Shown here: positions 14,340 through 24,946 of the stretch, piece by piece
Position numbering within the stretch: position 1 is the stretch's first letter
Layout: each line of letters begins with the position of its first letter
Assembly: GCF_003369915.1 (NCBI RefSeq)
Contig: NC_046675.1
Coordinates: forward strand, 29,078,001-29,142,000
Origin: Drosophila miranda
Taxonomy: Eukaryota > Arthropoda > Insecta > Diptera > Drosophilidae
DNA: 64,000 nucleotides
Direction of reading: 5' to 3'
Translations under genes and position numbers: made by a program
The notes under the pieces: model-generated
What the model was told of the DNA's origin: nothing
Database searches by the model: none
Seen by the model: only the letters and a program-made list of their open reading frames with translations

Positions 14340-14804
14340 CTAGTGTGGGCGCTTCTCGGCATTCTTTTTGGTAAACTCTTCGGCGTTCTTCATGAACTTC
14401 TTGCGATTGGTGACAAACTCCTCGGCCACATCGGGCCGCAACGAATGTTCGGGCTCCGGTTCATGCAGGATGCCCACAAGAGCCTCCAGTACCTTTTCTG
14501 TGCTGGTTGTGGGCTTCCAGTTGTCCGAACTAATGATGGGCAGACACACCAGACCACTTTCATCGATGTTGGGATGATAGATCTTCGTTTTAAACATGAC
14601 CTTGGGTGGCTGGAAGGGATACACGTCGGGAAAGGTCACCTCAATGCGAAAGGCACCCTTGTTGTAGGGTGGACGCTCTGGCACCAGCAGGATCTTCCAC
14701 ACCATAATCGATTCATCGCTGGCCTGAATGTTGCACCAACTCTTCTTTTCGACAGATCCAAGCAGATCGGCGAGCTCCCGAGTTAAACGCCGTGTGGCAC
14801 TCAT
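14340..14804 (-). CDS. Ubc10: Ubiquitin-conjugating enzyme E2, UBE2L3/UbcH7 type
   Basis: Single-exon E2 of 154 aa, the same length as human UbcH7. The UBC fold is complete: N-terminal helix ([11 protein letters not shown]), YPFQPPK near 62-68, the HPN motif at 77-79, catalytic Cys87 in GLVCLPIIS, and a C-terminus ending in [16 protein letters not shown] that matches UbcH7. E2 enzymes of this class accept ubiquitin from E1 and pass it to HECT and RBR ligases by thioester exchange. It lies between alpha-Est8 and alpha-Est7 in the same orientation, as in the D. melanogaster cluster, and is a functional passenger rather than part of esterase biology. The start is the first in-frame ATG with family-like N-terminus. 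Confidence 0.95.
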   Translation of the reverse strand: MSATRRLTRELADLLGSVEKKSWCNIQASDESIMVWKILLVPERPPYNKGAFRIEVTFPDVYPFQPPKVMFKTKIYHPNIDESGLVCLPIISSDNWKPTTSTEKVLEALVGILHEPEPEHSLRPDVAEEFVTNRKKFMKNAEEFTKKNAEKRPH

Positions 14805-15104
14805 TTTTTCAAGGGTAAAAACGTTTGTAGGGAATAAGGTTTAGAATTTCTAAAGTCGAAAAAAATGGAACGATGTTTGCTAGCCCGAGAATAAATCAGA
14901 ACTGGGCGGAGACTGAAATATAGCTGTGATTTCTGACAGAAAATCCAGTGTTCATCTTAAAGATTCTTTTGTAAGAAGTTCTTTTCAATAAGAAGTTGTG
15001 AATTTAAGGAAATGTAACCTTCCATTTAACTATCTTTATTATATCTGTCTATGTCAGATACTGAAGTGCTATAAGATATACCCTCGCCTCCCAGTTCCAG
15101 CTCC
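14805..15104. other. Ubc10 / alpha-Est7 spacer
   Basis: 300 bp holding the presumed Ubc10 promoter and the alpha-Est7 3' end. An AATAAA signal for alpha-Est7 lies on the minus strand at 15040-15035. No other feature seen. Confidence 0.6.
15035..15040 (-). terminator. Poly(A) signal for alpha-Est7
   Basis: Minus-strand AATAAA about 65 nt downstream of the alpha-Est7 stop codon, followed by AT-rich sequence. Confidence 0.5.
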
Positions 15105-18100
15105 TCAGAAGAGTAGCTGCTTATTATCCGCGTAAAGACTCTGCCAGACCTTCAGTTTAGGCCATTCGGGCAATTCAATATGCTTCAGTTCATCGCTAAT
15201 ATTCAGACACTTGAAGACCTCATCGGATTTGCGTACTGGGTCCCATGTCAGCGTATCCATTCCATTAATCTTCTCGCTATAGGGATTGCCCGTGGCCGCG
15301 AACTGTGTCCATATGCCAATGGTTCTCTCGATGTTCCGGTATTCCCTGCTGTCCTTGGGCAGACGACGGGCCAGTAGGCTGCTGAACTGATAGCCCAAAT
15401 CGTCGGCATGGCTCACACCCTTGACCCCGCGACCAAAGCGCATAAGTCTATAAGGGTATATAATCTCTTCGGAATCGAAATCATACCGATAGAAGTACAC
15501 AGGGGCGCCAGCGGCATGGGCATGACGAGAGTGCACCACCCGCAATGCAGGAAAAACAAAGTAAAATAGTGAACAAACCTGGAAAAGAGAGAAATTAATC
15601 AATATTCAGATATATAAATAGGAAAAACTTACATCCATATAGTTATCGGCGGTGGCGGCATCCCCGGTACGATGGGCATCACGTATTTTCGAGCCCCACA
15701 GTTCTATCGCTTCCTTTGTGGGCTCCGTGGCAAGCAATTCACGTGGTATGAAAGGAGTGCCAGCATCCACCTGCTTCACCGTTTGTGGCATCATTTTGAT
15801 CTCTAAAAAATAGCAAACAAATTACAGATTTCCCAGAAGTAAACTCTTTAGAGAGTATCCCTACCTGGCAGCCACAGTAGACCCTCGTACGATGTATTTC
15901 CTATCAGCATGGGTATGGTATTGCTCCAGGCGGTCTTCATCATTTCGATGGGAGGCTTAGGCACCACACAATCGGGGGTCGTAAAGGGCTCCAGCGATGG
16001 GCCAAAGGCAAACATTATCTTATTCGTGCGATCCTCCAACGTTAGAACATTCTCCTCGACACGTATCAGATCTTTGGCCTTTACATTCTGCAAAAACTCC
16101 AGCACTTCCTTGTCTTTATCCTCGCCCTTGTAGCCAGCCAGTTTGGCTATTCTATAGGGGTTATGGGTGATATCTCCATTGTAGGCCCAAGGGGCGATGG
16201 CACTGCCCGACTGCAGGATGCCGCGATGGAAGAGACCCTGCGTTTGGTCAGTGATCATCATGTAGTGGGTGGAGGCAGCTCCGGCACTCTCGCCGAACAC
16301 TGTGATGCAATTGGGATCGCCACCGAAGTTGGCGCAATTGTTTTTGATCCATTTAAGAGCCATCACCTGATCCTTGAGGCCCGCATTGCCAGGGACATTC
16401 AGCTCGGGGGACTTTAAACTAAGGAAACCTGAAAAAGGATACAGAAAAGTTACTTAAAATCCCCTTTGGAGTTGGTTTTGGCTTACCTAAGGCTCCCAGG
16501 CGATATTGAATGGTCACCAGAACAACATCTTCCTTGATAAAGTAGTCCGGTCCATACCAATCCCTATTGGCTTCGCCAAAGATGAAGCCACCGCCGTGTA
16601 TCCAAACCATAACAGGGCGTGGCTTATCGGGGGTCACCTTAAGGGGATAGAAAAATATACATAGGCATACATGTAGTGAGTTGTTTGTGGGGCAATAATC
16701 ATGGAAACCCAATCAAATATTTATTTCTACTCACATTATTGGTATAGACATTCAAATACAGGCAATCCTCAGAGCCCTCTACCTTATCGAGAACAAATTG
16801 CACCTGGACGGACTTATCCCTCGCCTGACTGCAGTCCCTTTCCCCCTCCCACGGGGTGGGTCGCTGGGGGGCCCTGAAGCGCAGCTCGCCAACGGGTGGC
16901 TGGGCATAGGGGATGCCCTCGAAGCTGAAGTAGGGCACATCGTACATGGACAGCCGCTTCAGACCCCTCACTTTGCCGTACTCGGTGTCGGCAACAATGG
17001 TCTCATTGGTGGTCTGGCGATACTGCTGGACTTTATGCTCGATGGTTCTGCAAAATGTACGTCAGAGTTGTACTATAATTAGCATAACAATATTGGATCC
17101 GGTGGGAAGATAATTTGATATTTTTGTCACAGAGTCAATTATTTTAATTCGTTCTCAAAGCCCCACATTCCAGGGGCTGTCTCTCTGTCTGTCGGTACAG
17201 ACTGCATGCATTGCATTAAATTTAAATTGTTTTGCCTGTCTGCCCATCCCTCAGACACACAGATACACAGATACATTGGTAGCTACAGATACAGTAGCAG
17301 CTCCCCAGCCTCTGTTTCAGTCGACTGTGTGTGTTGTGGTCCACCTGCTAACCCAGGCACGTCTGTCAGTGATAAATTAACAGACACTCTCTTCTGCTGA
17401 CTAGTTTCGCCCCAAAATTTAAAGCCCGAGAAGTTTCAGAGTTCCTAAATCATTCTGCGGGAGATACTGCCCATCCTTTTGGACTCCACACCACACCAGA
17501 AAATAATCTGTAATCTTGGGAATATATTATAGCCATAAGCCATTGTTCCTACTCTCTTATCAGCAGCTGTCAGTGTTATCACTCCACAGGGACAGAGAGA
17601 GAGAGAGCTCTTAAGTAGACTTAATTGCTTTACTTTTAATTTAAAAAACACGTATATAAAATTGCAATCATCCGAATGTACTGTGCAGAGGTCCGGGTGA
17701 TGTATAAAAATAAACATTAATTGCAAATTATTAGTCCCCAGCACACAAATTTTATTATGAAAAATAGTTTATAATTATACGCACGTCAGACAGAGTTAAT
17801 TACATTACAAAATAAAATCACACCTTTTTAGCTGTCAATGTGATATAATTTTAATTTGCCAATTAATTGGCAAACGAAATGGTGGGTGGGGGAGAGGAAA
17901 CATGTTCCAAATGCGATAATCGACTGCAATATCAAGGTCACAGACTGATAAGAACTGTACTTAGAAGACTGTACGACTGTGATAAGTTTTGAAGAATTGA
18001 ATAATAATCACTGGAAAATACACTGGAATTCATTTTAATTTCACCATGTTACCAAATATTTGCTTTGTACTTGGCTACAGTACCCATTTTTCTGGGTGCA

Positions 18101-19014
18101 GTCTATAATGATATTCTATTTACAAATAAACAACGTCTTCAGTTACAAAACAAAGTAACCAAAAATATAATATAATAAACCGATTTGTTTATGCAAAGTC
18201 ATTACTATATCGATTATAGAAACAGTTGCGCAATTAACGTTAAGACCTTATGGCCATAAAACTGCCACGTTATACTGATTCCGGCAATAAGTAAAACAAT
18301 TTTGTGAATTAATGCTAATATGTGACATTTTTACAGCCGTAGACATAAAAACTTTTTCGCATTTATTGGAGAAAGTTTTCGTATGATATTGAAATGGTGG
18401 GATTTATGGATTGACTTGGTTTGGATTTATTGCTGAATGATTTGGAGAATAAAAATGAATATTACGGGCAAAATTTGTTTACAATTGTTTGACAAAGAGA
18501 ACTTTTTTAGATGTTTGCTTCATTATTTATTAAAAATTCTGTTCCCTACAATATAAATGTTTAAGACTGAATCAAACATTTTTGTAAACAAAATCTAACT
18601 GATGTTTCCAGCCATAAAATGACAGTAAATGATGACCTAAGTCACTTTCTATATTCGATATGCCCCCAAGTTTGCGTCATGCTTCAACGTTTAATCTTTC
18701 AAAACCGCACAAAAAAACCTCAATTAGATCACTAAAATATTATTAATTCCTGCCACCCTACAGCGTTAGTCATGCCTGACAAATAATGAATAACGAAAAC
18801 TGTTAAAAAGCGCCGATCGGACAAAAGAACACGAAGCCGCACAAAAAAAATTGACAAAAGCTAACCGCAACAATAATACGTGAAATGTACACTCTCCCGA
18901 CATTAATAAAGAATAATTAAATATAGTAATAAGTTATTTGGATTAAGGTCAAACAATTGCTACTCACTTGAGGCGCCATCGGAGGCGCTCCACAAAGCCG
19001 AGGTTCTTGTTCAT
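15105..19014 (-). CDS. alpha-Est7: Alpha-esterase 7, six coding exons
   Basis: Orthologue of the blowfly alphaE7 organophosphate-interacting carboxylesterase; in flies it is linked to lipid metabolism and insecticide sequestration (family knowledge). Exons (minus): 19014-18968, 17047-16735, 16637-16487, 16428-15865, 15802-15633, 15578-15105, giving 572 aa against 570 in Lucilia. All introns are GT/AG with matching phases. Seen: HGGGF oxyanion hole with Gly137, GESAG with Ser218, Trp251, Glu near 352 in NTSYEGL, and His in GVSHADDLGYQF. The N-terminus (MNKNLGFVERLRWRL) has the amphipathic character of the family. This paralogue has the most introns in the cluster. A DINE-1-like element lies about 270 bp upstream of the start codon. 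Gly137 and Trp251 are the unmutated residues. Confidence 0.95.
17048..18967 (-). other. Intron 1 of alpha-Est7
   Basis: 1.9-kb intron between the 47-nt first exon and exon 2. AT-rich, with short CT/GA runs near 17,597-17,608. No nested gene recognised. Confidence 0.7.
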
Positions 19015-19281
19015 GTTCGACGACGGACGGACGGGCTAGTTAACCATAAACGAACCGATCAGTATTTTTTCTATAATTAGATGTCCCACGATCTCCAAAA
19101 TGCGTTCCGTTGCGTTCCAGCGGCAAACTGAAACTGAAATTAAAAACAAACTTTTCATATGGAATTCCAGCCGGCGGCCGACGAGAGCGAGCCAGCAGAC
19201 AGAATAGGCGAAAACAAGTGGCAAAAAAAAAATAAACGAGGGGGAACGTTGTGAGTTGCTGCGGACACCGCAACTCTACAG

Positions 19282-20348
19282 TTATACCCGATACTAAGTC
19301 AGTATGGCTCTCCTCCGGCAGACGCCGCTAATATTAAACGACACGACACAGAGTGCGTGCGAGAGAGACAGAAAATCAGACTGAGCGTGACGTCGGGCGC
19401 TGCGTAGCCACTGCAAATTGATTTGTTCTTTGGCTATAAAAATGATCTGATCTGATCCAGATTCAGCAATCTGATAGATATGGTCATTATCTATGATTCT
19501 GCGTTTTTAGTTTTCTCGAATCTGCAATATTGTGGATGCAACAGATTATCGTCCTTTGTGGGGGCGGAAGAGCGTGGGGCGAAATTTTGAGATATACGTT
19601 TTATAGTGACATCTTAAAGGAGTGTGTGTACCAAATTTGGTTACTCTTGCCTTAATAGTCTCTGAGATTTGTGGATGCCTCAGATTTTCGTCCTTTGCGG
19701 GGGAGGAAGGGGGTGTGGCGAAATTTTGACACAAAATGGTCAAGGTCCGATATCACAGGAGTGTGGATACCAAATTTGGTTGCTCTGGCTCTTATAGGTT
19801 CTGAGATCCTTGAACTCATATTTTGCAATTGGCAAAACCGACCATGAAACCTGTGTGTTAGAGAGAGACAGAGCGAGAAAGAATGAAATTGTTTTCTTGA
19901 TTCTGGCTATAATAATTATACGATCTGATTGAGATTTTACGATCTAGAACATATAGTCATCTTCTACGATTCTGCGTTTTTAGTTTTCTCGTATCGTCGA
20001 AATTGTGGATGCCACAGATTTTCGCCTTTTGTGTGGGCGGAAGTGGGCGGGGCAAAGTTTTGAAATATTCTTGTAGCAGTGACATATCACAGAAGTCTGG
20101 ATCCAAAACATCGTTGCTCTCGCTCTTATAGTCTTTGAGCACTAGGCGCTGAAGGGGACGGACAGACGGACAGACGGACGGACGGACAGACGGACAGACA
20201 GACATGGCTCAATCGACTCGGCTATTGATGCTGATCAAGAATATATATACTTTATGGGGTCGGAAACGATTCCTTTTGGACGTTACACACATCCACTTTT
20301 ACCACAAATCTAATATACCCCAATACTCATTTTGAGTATCGGGTATAA
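19282..20348. mobile_element. DINE-1/INE-1-like non-autonomous element (Helitron-related)
   Basis: The ends are inverted copies: TTATACCCGATACT at 19282-19295 and AGTATCGGGTATAA at 20335-20348. Both ends sit beside a short hairpin; the right one is ATACTCA-TTT-TGAGTAT. Inside are a GACR tetranucleotide microsatellite (20157-20203), a short TA run, and the GGGTCGGAAACGATTCC region typical of Drosophila INE-1/mini-me elements. Three diverged internal repeats share TGTGGATGC...CAGATT(T/A)TCG and GCGAAATTTTGA-like segments, near 19490-19590, 19660-19735 and 19970-20065. There is no coding capacity. It is inserted about 270 bp upstream of the alpha-Est7 start codon. Confidence 0.8.
20157..20203. 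repeat. GACR tetranucleotide microsatellite inside the DINE-1-like element
   Basis: Run of GACG/GACA units; its complement is the GTCY repeat described for mini-me/INE-1 elements. Confidence 0.9.
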
Positions 20349-21555
20349 AAATATACTACATTAACACAAATATCGGAATACAAATTAAACAAAAAAAAAA
20401 CAGACACAGAAGAAAGAGGGGAGAAAGACAGCGGCGAGCGAGCGGAGAAAGAGAGGAGAGGAATGTGTATGGCAGAAAGCAGATATTGTATTTTCAAGTG
20501 CGGAGCCAGAGAGATAAACAGAAAACAGCAGCAACAGAAACCAGAACTGGAAAAAGAAGAGAGCACAGAGTCGAATATTTAGATACTCTACTCTAGACTT
20601 TACACAAGGTGGTTTAGTCACCTGGTCTTGGATTGATTTTGATACCCTGAAATATGTTAATAGGTTTAATTAAGAAAATATGTTGCACTCAGAAAAAGTT
20701 GCAAAGAAATTAAATAATTCTCAAAGTAGTAGAATTTATTAGATTTTTACAAAATCAAAGAGTATTCTCATTATCTATTTTGTAGAATCACATATGATTT
20801 CCTCGAATGAGTAGCAAATATCTTCCCAAAAGAAGTATACCCTCCGATATATTAGCGTATAAAAAAATCACAGTAACAACAACCGATCATTGAGCCGTGG
20901 AGAACGTAGAGAAGATGGAGAAGCGTGTGGGCTGTGTAGAGAGCTTTTGGTTTTTGTGGGGGCTTTGGAGCAGCGCACAACACCTCTTTAGACGCGCCCC
21001 AGGCGAATGCATAATGAATCGACACTGTACAAAATGAAATCTTTATAAGCAAAGCCTTTTTTTATCACTGTAGACAAAGTTCTCAAGTCTTAGCTTAGGT
21101 CAGGCGAAAAGCCGGTTGTCGAAGAGTGGGTCAACGTCGACGTCAGCACTAAGCACCAAACACCACTGTGATCGTGCCTGCGAAAAAAACACTGTAAACA
21201 AAACGAAACAATTTTATGGGCAATTTTACGCACCGCTTGGACAAAAGCTCGGAGATGTGGAGAGGGGCAAAAGCTGTTGCACAGCTTTGGAATAAGCTTT
21301 AAAGCCAAAGCTTGGAAAGCAGTTATGGCCTGCAAGTGTATGGTACACTGTATGGTATGTATATACATATATAAAAAATAATCTAAAAATCGTATAGAAA
21401 GGCTTTTAAAATTAAGAAATTTTGATAGGACATTGTAGATCATTTTACAGAAAATTGTTAGTACGATTATCAGCACAAATTTGGGTAAATTGTGGCCTGC
21501 GTTGGCTCTCAGAAGTAGAATACATTCAGGAACACATTTATTCTTTTCGGGTTTT
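20349..21555. other. Intergenic region between the DINE-1-like element and alpha-Est6
   Basis: No coding potential recognised. It contains purine-rich stretches (20,390-20,560) and AT-rich DNA. A minus-strand AATAAA at 21542-21537 lies 14 nt past the alpha-Est6 stop and may serve as its poly(A) signal. Confidence 0.6.
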
Positions 21556-23397
21556 CTAGGCACCATAAAGCTTTGCCTTATTATCATATAGACGATTCCA
21601 CACCTCCAGGCCATCCTTTTCGTACTGCGTTATAAACTCCAGCTGGTATCCTATATTCATAGCCCTGTAGGGCATCTTTTCGGTGAGGGGTGACCAGGGC
21701 TCCGACTTCGTTTCGGCACAATTAGGATCTCCAGTCTTCGCAAAGGCTGTCAGAATGCCCACCATCCTTTGTATAGTGAGATATTCAGCAGAGTCCAATG
21801 GCAGTTTCTGTACGCCCTTCTTGTGAAACACATAGCCCATGTCATCGGCATGACAGACACCCCGCTTGATGTCATCGCCGCATAAACGATTTCGCATTAG
21901 ATTAAAATTCGAGGAATCAAAGTCGAAGCGGTACAGATAGGTGGGGGCCTGGGCATGGGCCAATCGAGAGCGTACAACGCGATGTATACCATGCCAGAAG
22001 AGTTTGTAGCTGAAGAGCTACAAAAAAGAGAAAATATAAGTAAATCTAAACCAAAAAATCATTGGCTACCCACATCCAGAGTCTGCATCACATTCTGTTT
22101 GGTTATCCCTTGGGGTCCGTAGTGATATTTGACTAGTTGCTTAGCACTAGCCTTGCGCACCTCATCGGACATCGTGAGAAACAGTTCATTGGGCAGCACC
22201 ATTGATGGTTCCTGTTTGAGGTAATCCAGCATTATGCCATTGCTCAGCTTGCAGAAGGGATAGAAGACCAATCCTTCGAAGGAGGTGCCGCCCAGCAGCA
22301 GGGGAACCTCTGTGGACCAGGCATCCCGCATCATCTCCAGATATGGCTGCTGGACCAGACCCCTCTCACACTTGGCCCCTTCCACACCCGGCACAAACGG
22401 ATAGAAAAAGCCAGAGCATCGATCGTGAAAGGTGTAGGCATTAAGAGCGTACTCCACCAATTTCTTGGCCTCCACCCAGCGAAGGTACCGCAGCAAATCC
22501 TTCTCCCTGCGTGGTCCCACATAGCCAGCAGCCAGTGCCAATTGGCAGTACAAACTGGCTCGATCCGGGATCTGTGCCCACGGATTCAGCATCGAGCCAG
22601 ACATCATAATGGCCTTATGGAAGAGGCACTTGGCCTGCGGCAGGCACATCATGAAATGCACCCCCACAGCCCCTGCGCTCTCGCCGAAAAGCGTGATGTT
22701 CTCCGGATCGCCATTGAAGTGCTGAATATGCTGTTTGATCCACTTGAGAGCCAGCAGTTGATCGTGCAGTCCCGCATTGCCGGGGACATTCGATTCGATG
22801 CTGGGCAAACTGAGAAATCCGAGAGCGCACAGCCGATAGTTGAAGATCACGTACACAATGTCCTTGGACATCAAATAATCCGGGCCGTACTTCTTCCGCG
22901 TGGCACCGCCAGTGCGAAAGGCACCACCATAGATATAGACCATGACGGGAAGAGGAGGCTTTGTTTTATCAAACTGAAAGAAAGAAATAATTATTCAAAG
23001 ACGCCACTTGATCTCCTGATCCTTCACTCACGTGCTTGGTGTAGACATTCAGGTAAAGGCAATCCTCACTGCCAATGGTGCTGCCTCCAAGTAACTCCAT
23101 CTGCAGGGGTATGTCCCTTTCCTGTTGGGCATCTAGCTCCTGACCCTCCCATGGATCTGCGGGCTCTGGGGCCACAAAACGGAGATCAGCCAGCGGTGGT
23201 TTGCCAAAGGGAATGCCCTCAAAACTGAAGAACGGATCGCCATAAATGCCACACTGTCGGCGACCCTTCACACGGCCCATGGGCAGGTCCACGATCTTTG
23301 TTTCAGCATAACTACGTCTGGGAGTAATACGGAGAGACCTGCACACCAACTGCAGATACTTTTTGTGGTTACAACCTAGCACATAAGGTTTCCACAT
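21556..23397 (-). CDS. alpha-Est6: Alpha-esterase 6, three coding exons with uncertain N-terminus
   Basis: Predicted intracellular carboxylesterase. Exons (minus): 23397(?)-23032, 22973-22074, 22017-21556, giving 575 aa if translation starts at ATG 23397. Donors GTGAGT and GTGGGT, acceptors TTTCAG and TTGTAG; phase 0 at both joints. Seen: GGAF oxyanion segment (Ala where most paralogues have the third Gly), GESAG with Ser near 221, Glu in TSFEGLVFYP, His in VCHADDMGYVF. The first residues (MWKPYVLGCNHKKYLQLVC) match no paralogue. An in-phase acceptor (GTGTGCAG then G) at 23339 would fit the 47-nt-plus-intron layout of alpha-Est7 and alpha-Est8, so the true first exon may lie further right, possibly beyond Rtnl2. 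Confidence 0.85.
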
Positions 23398-23524
23398 AAT
23401 AAATCAAATTAATCGAAACTTTTGAATGAAATCTTAAACCTTTTTTGATGGCCAACTGAGATCAGGACTGCATATAATTATAATGTATAGATTTCGATCT
23501 CAATACAACAAATAAGAACTACAT

Positions 23525-24538
23525 TTATTTGGGAATCAGTGTCACATTTAGGACGTCACAGTCGGCGCAGCTACAGTCAGGGCTGTAGGTATGATCCAAG
23601 AAGTCCACATTCTTTTCTTTCTTCTGTTTCTTAGGGGCTATGTCTTGGTTGGCCACCAGTGTCACATCCAAGACGTTACACTCGGCACAGCTGCAGTCAG
23701 GGTCATGCCCCTCCTCAAACATCGCAAAGAGCTTCAAATCTTGTTCTTTCTGTGGAATATTTTCAAAATTTGCAGTTGGATTTTGTTCCTTAATGGTGTC
23801 CTCTTTAGGTTCTTCAATGTTTTGCTTGTTGGATTCACGAGTCGGGGATTCAGCGTCCTGGAAGTGGTCTTCGTTTTCATCTTCTTTTTGGCTTTTAATA
23901 ACTCCTATTTTGATCAGCAACTTATCAAAGTCTGTCTTCTTCAGATCGTACAACTTTGGCAAAGTAAATACCAAAATATGAACTTAAAAAAAAGAATGGA
24001 ATCCTGATTTAAAATCTATAAAATAGAGATGAAAAAACTCACCCATCAACAGCAGATTCATGAAATTCAAGTAATCCCCAAGAATATTAATGAAACACAG
24101 TCCGGCCAACATCTTCAACGATTCTTGCAGATCCTCCACAAGCAGCAGCCCAATCATTTTGTTAATGAATGCATTCAACTTCACGACAGCCACTCCGGCC
24201 AGACGCATTGTCTCCTCTTGTGGTATGTTGCATGTCATCAAAACATGGAATCGATACGAATAGTATTCCTCCTTCTTGTTCCTTCTGTTCCACAATTCCA
24301 GGACCTCCACGAAGAAGCGATACCCCATGGCGCCGAGGATGACGGTGATGGCCAACATGCTTACCACACTGATTGCCGAATGGCTTATTGTGTCCACCAA
24401 CAGGATCAGAATGATCGTAAAAACAAACAGTGTTCGCAGAAAGTTGCGCCACAGTACCAGGTTCTTCAGTTCCATCAGCAGCTGTCCAGTGCCTTGATCC
24501 TCCAGAGGATCAATGCCAACAGCGTTTTGCGTAGCCAT
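23525..24538 (-). CDS. Rtnl2: Reticulon-like protein, two exons
   Basis: Exons (minus): 24538-24043 and 23982-23525, joined in phase 1 across a 60-nt GT/AG intron, giving 317 aa. Residues about 20-190 form a reticulon-homology domain: LVLWRN start, a long hydrophobic hairpin (LFVFTIILILLVD to TVILGAMGYRFF), a hydrophilic loop, a second hydrophobic stretch (MLAGLCFINILGDYLNFMNLLLM) and the closing VFTLPKLYD segment. Reticulons insert hairpins in the cytosolic leaflet of the ER and curve tubules. The C-terminal tail is acidic and Lys/Glu-rich, then carries two near-identical cysteine motifs, PDCSCAECNVLDVTL (Cys262/264/267) and PDCSCADCDVLNVTL (Cys302/304/307). The ATG at 24538 is chosen because it has a good context and no ATG lies upstream in frame. 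A DRE site lies about 200 bp upstream. The AATAAA overlaps the stop codon region. Confidence 0.88.
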
Positions 24539-24740
24539 TTCGTAAAATTTCTTATTAATCAGAGAAAAAAGAAAGCGCACTCGAACAAGTTCTACAAATT
24601 CTTTTAGTATTCAGGGAAAACTATTTTTGCTAGGCCAACTATTGATTTTGAAACCAAAACCAAAAAATGATACTGTATGTGACTCAAAATTAATAGATTT
24701 ATGATCCAAAGTTTGCTAGATCTATAATGGTGTGACTGTC

Positions 24741-24748
24741 TATCGATA
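24741..24748. promoter_or_regulatory. DRE site (TATCGATA), candidate Rtnl2 promoter element
   Basis: Perfect palindromic TATCGATA, the DREF/BEAF-32 recognition sequence common in Drosophila housekeeping promoters. It lies about 200 bp upstream of the Rtnl2 ATG, with GGTGTGACTG (resembling a Motif 1 core) just beside it. Confidence 0.5.
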
Positions 24749-24764
24749 TCCCGATTTCCAGGCA

Positions 24765-24795
24765 ACAGAGGGGCGTTACCACATGACGCGGTACA
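24765..24795 (+). repeat. Copy of dispersed ~30-bp motif
   Basis: AGAGGGGCGTTACCACATGA followed by CGCGGTACA, a diverged copy of the GGCACTGCTGCATGACGCG motif found repeatedly elsewhere in the window. Confidence 0.4.
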
Positions 24796-24946
24796 AGTGT
24801 AACCGAAACCATTCCTTACATGCACAAAAGTAGTTAGAAAATATAATTTTCAAACGTTTTTAACACAATTTTTTTTTTTAAACCAACTTTCACAGAATTT
24901 CCCTTTTTGTTTATGGATCCCTAGAATATGAATGGACTGTGAATCC

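Larger units (their letters stand above)
24539..24946. other. Rtnl2 promoter / alpha-Est5 3' region
   Basis: About 400 bp with the DRE-type palindrome at 24741-24748 and one copy of the dispersed ACATGACGCG motif at 24765-24795. No coding potential. Confidence 0.6.

Noticed and set aside
19957..20205. Minus-strand frame with VCPSVRPS repeats
   Set aside because: Translation of the GACR microsatellite in the DINE-1-like element.
22425..23228. 267-codon plus-strand open frame
   Set aside because: Antisense shadow of alpha-Est6 that crosses the esterase intron without signals of its own.
23984..24580. Longer Rtnl2 start at 24580
   Set aside because: The upstream extension begins with a non-ATG codon; the first ATG in frame is at 24538.
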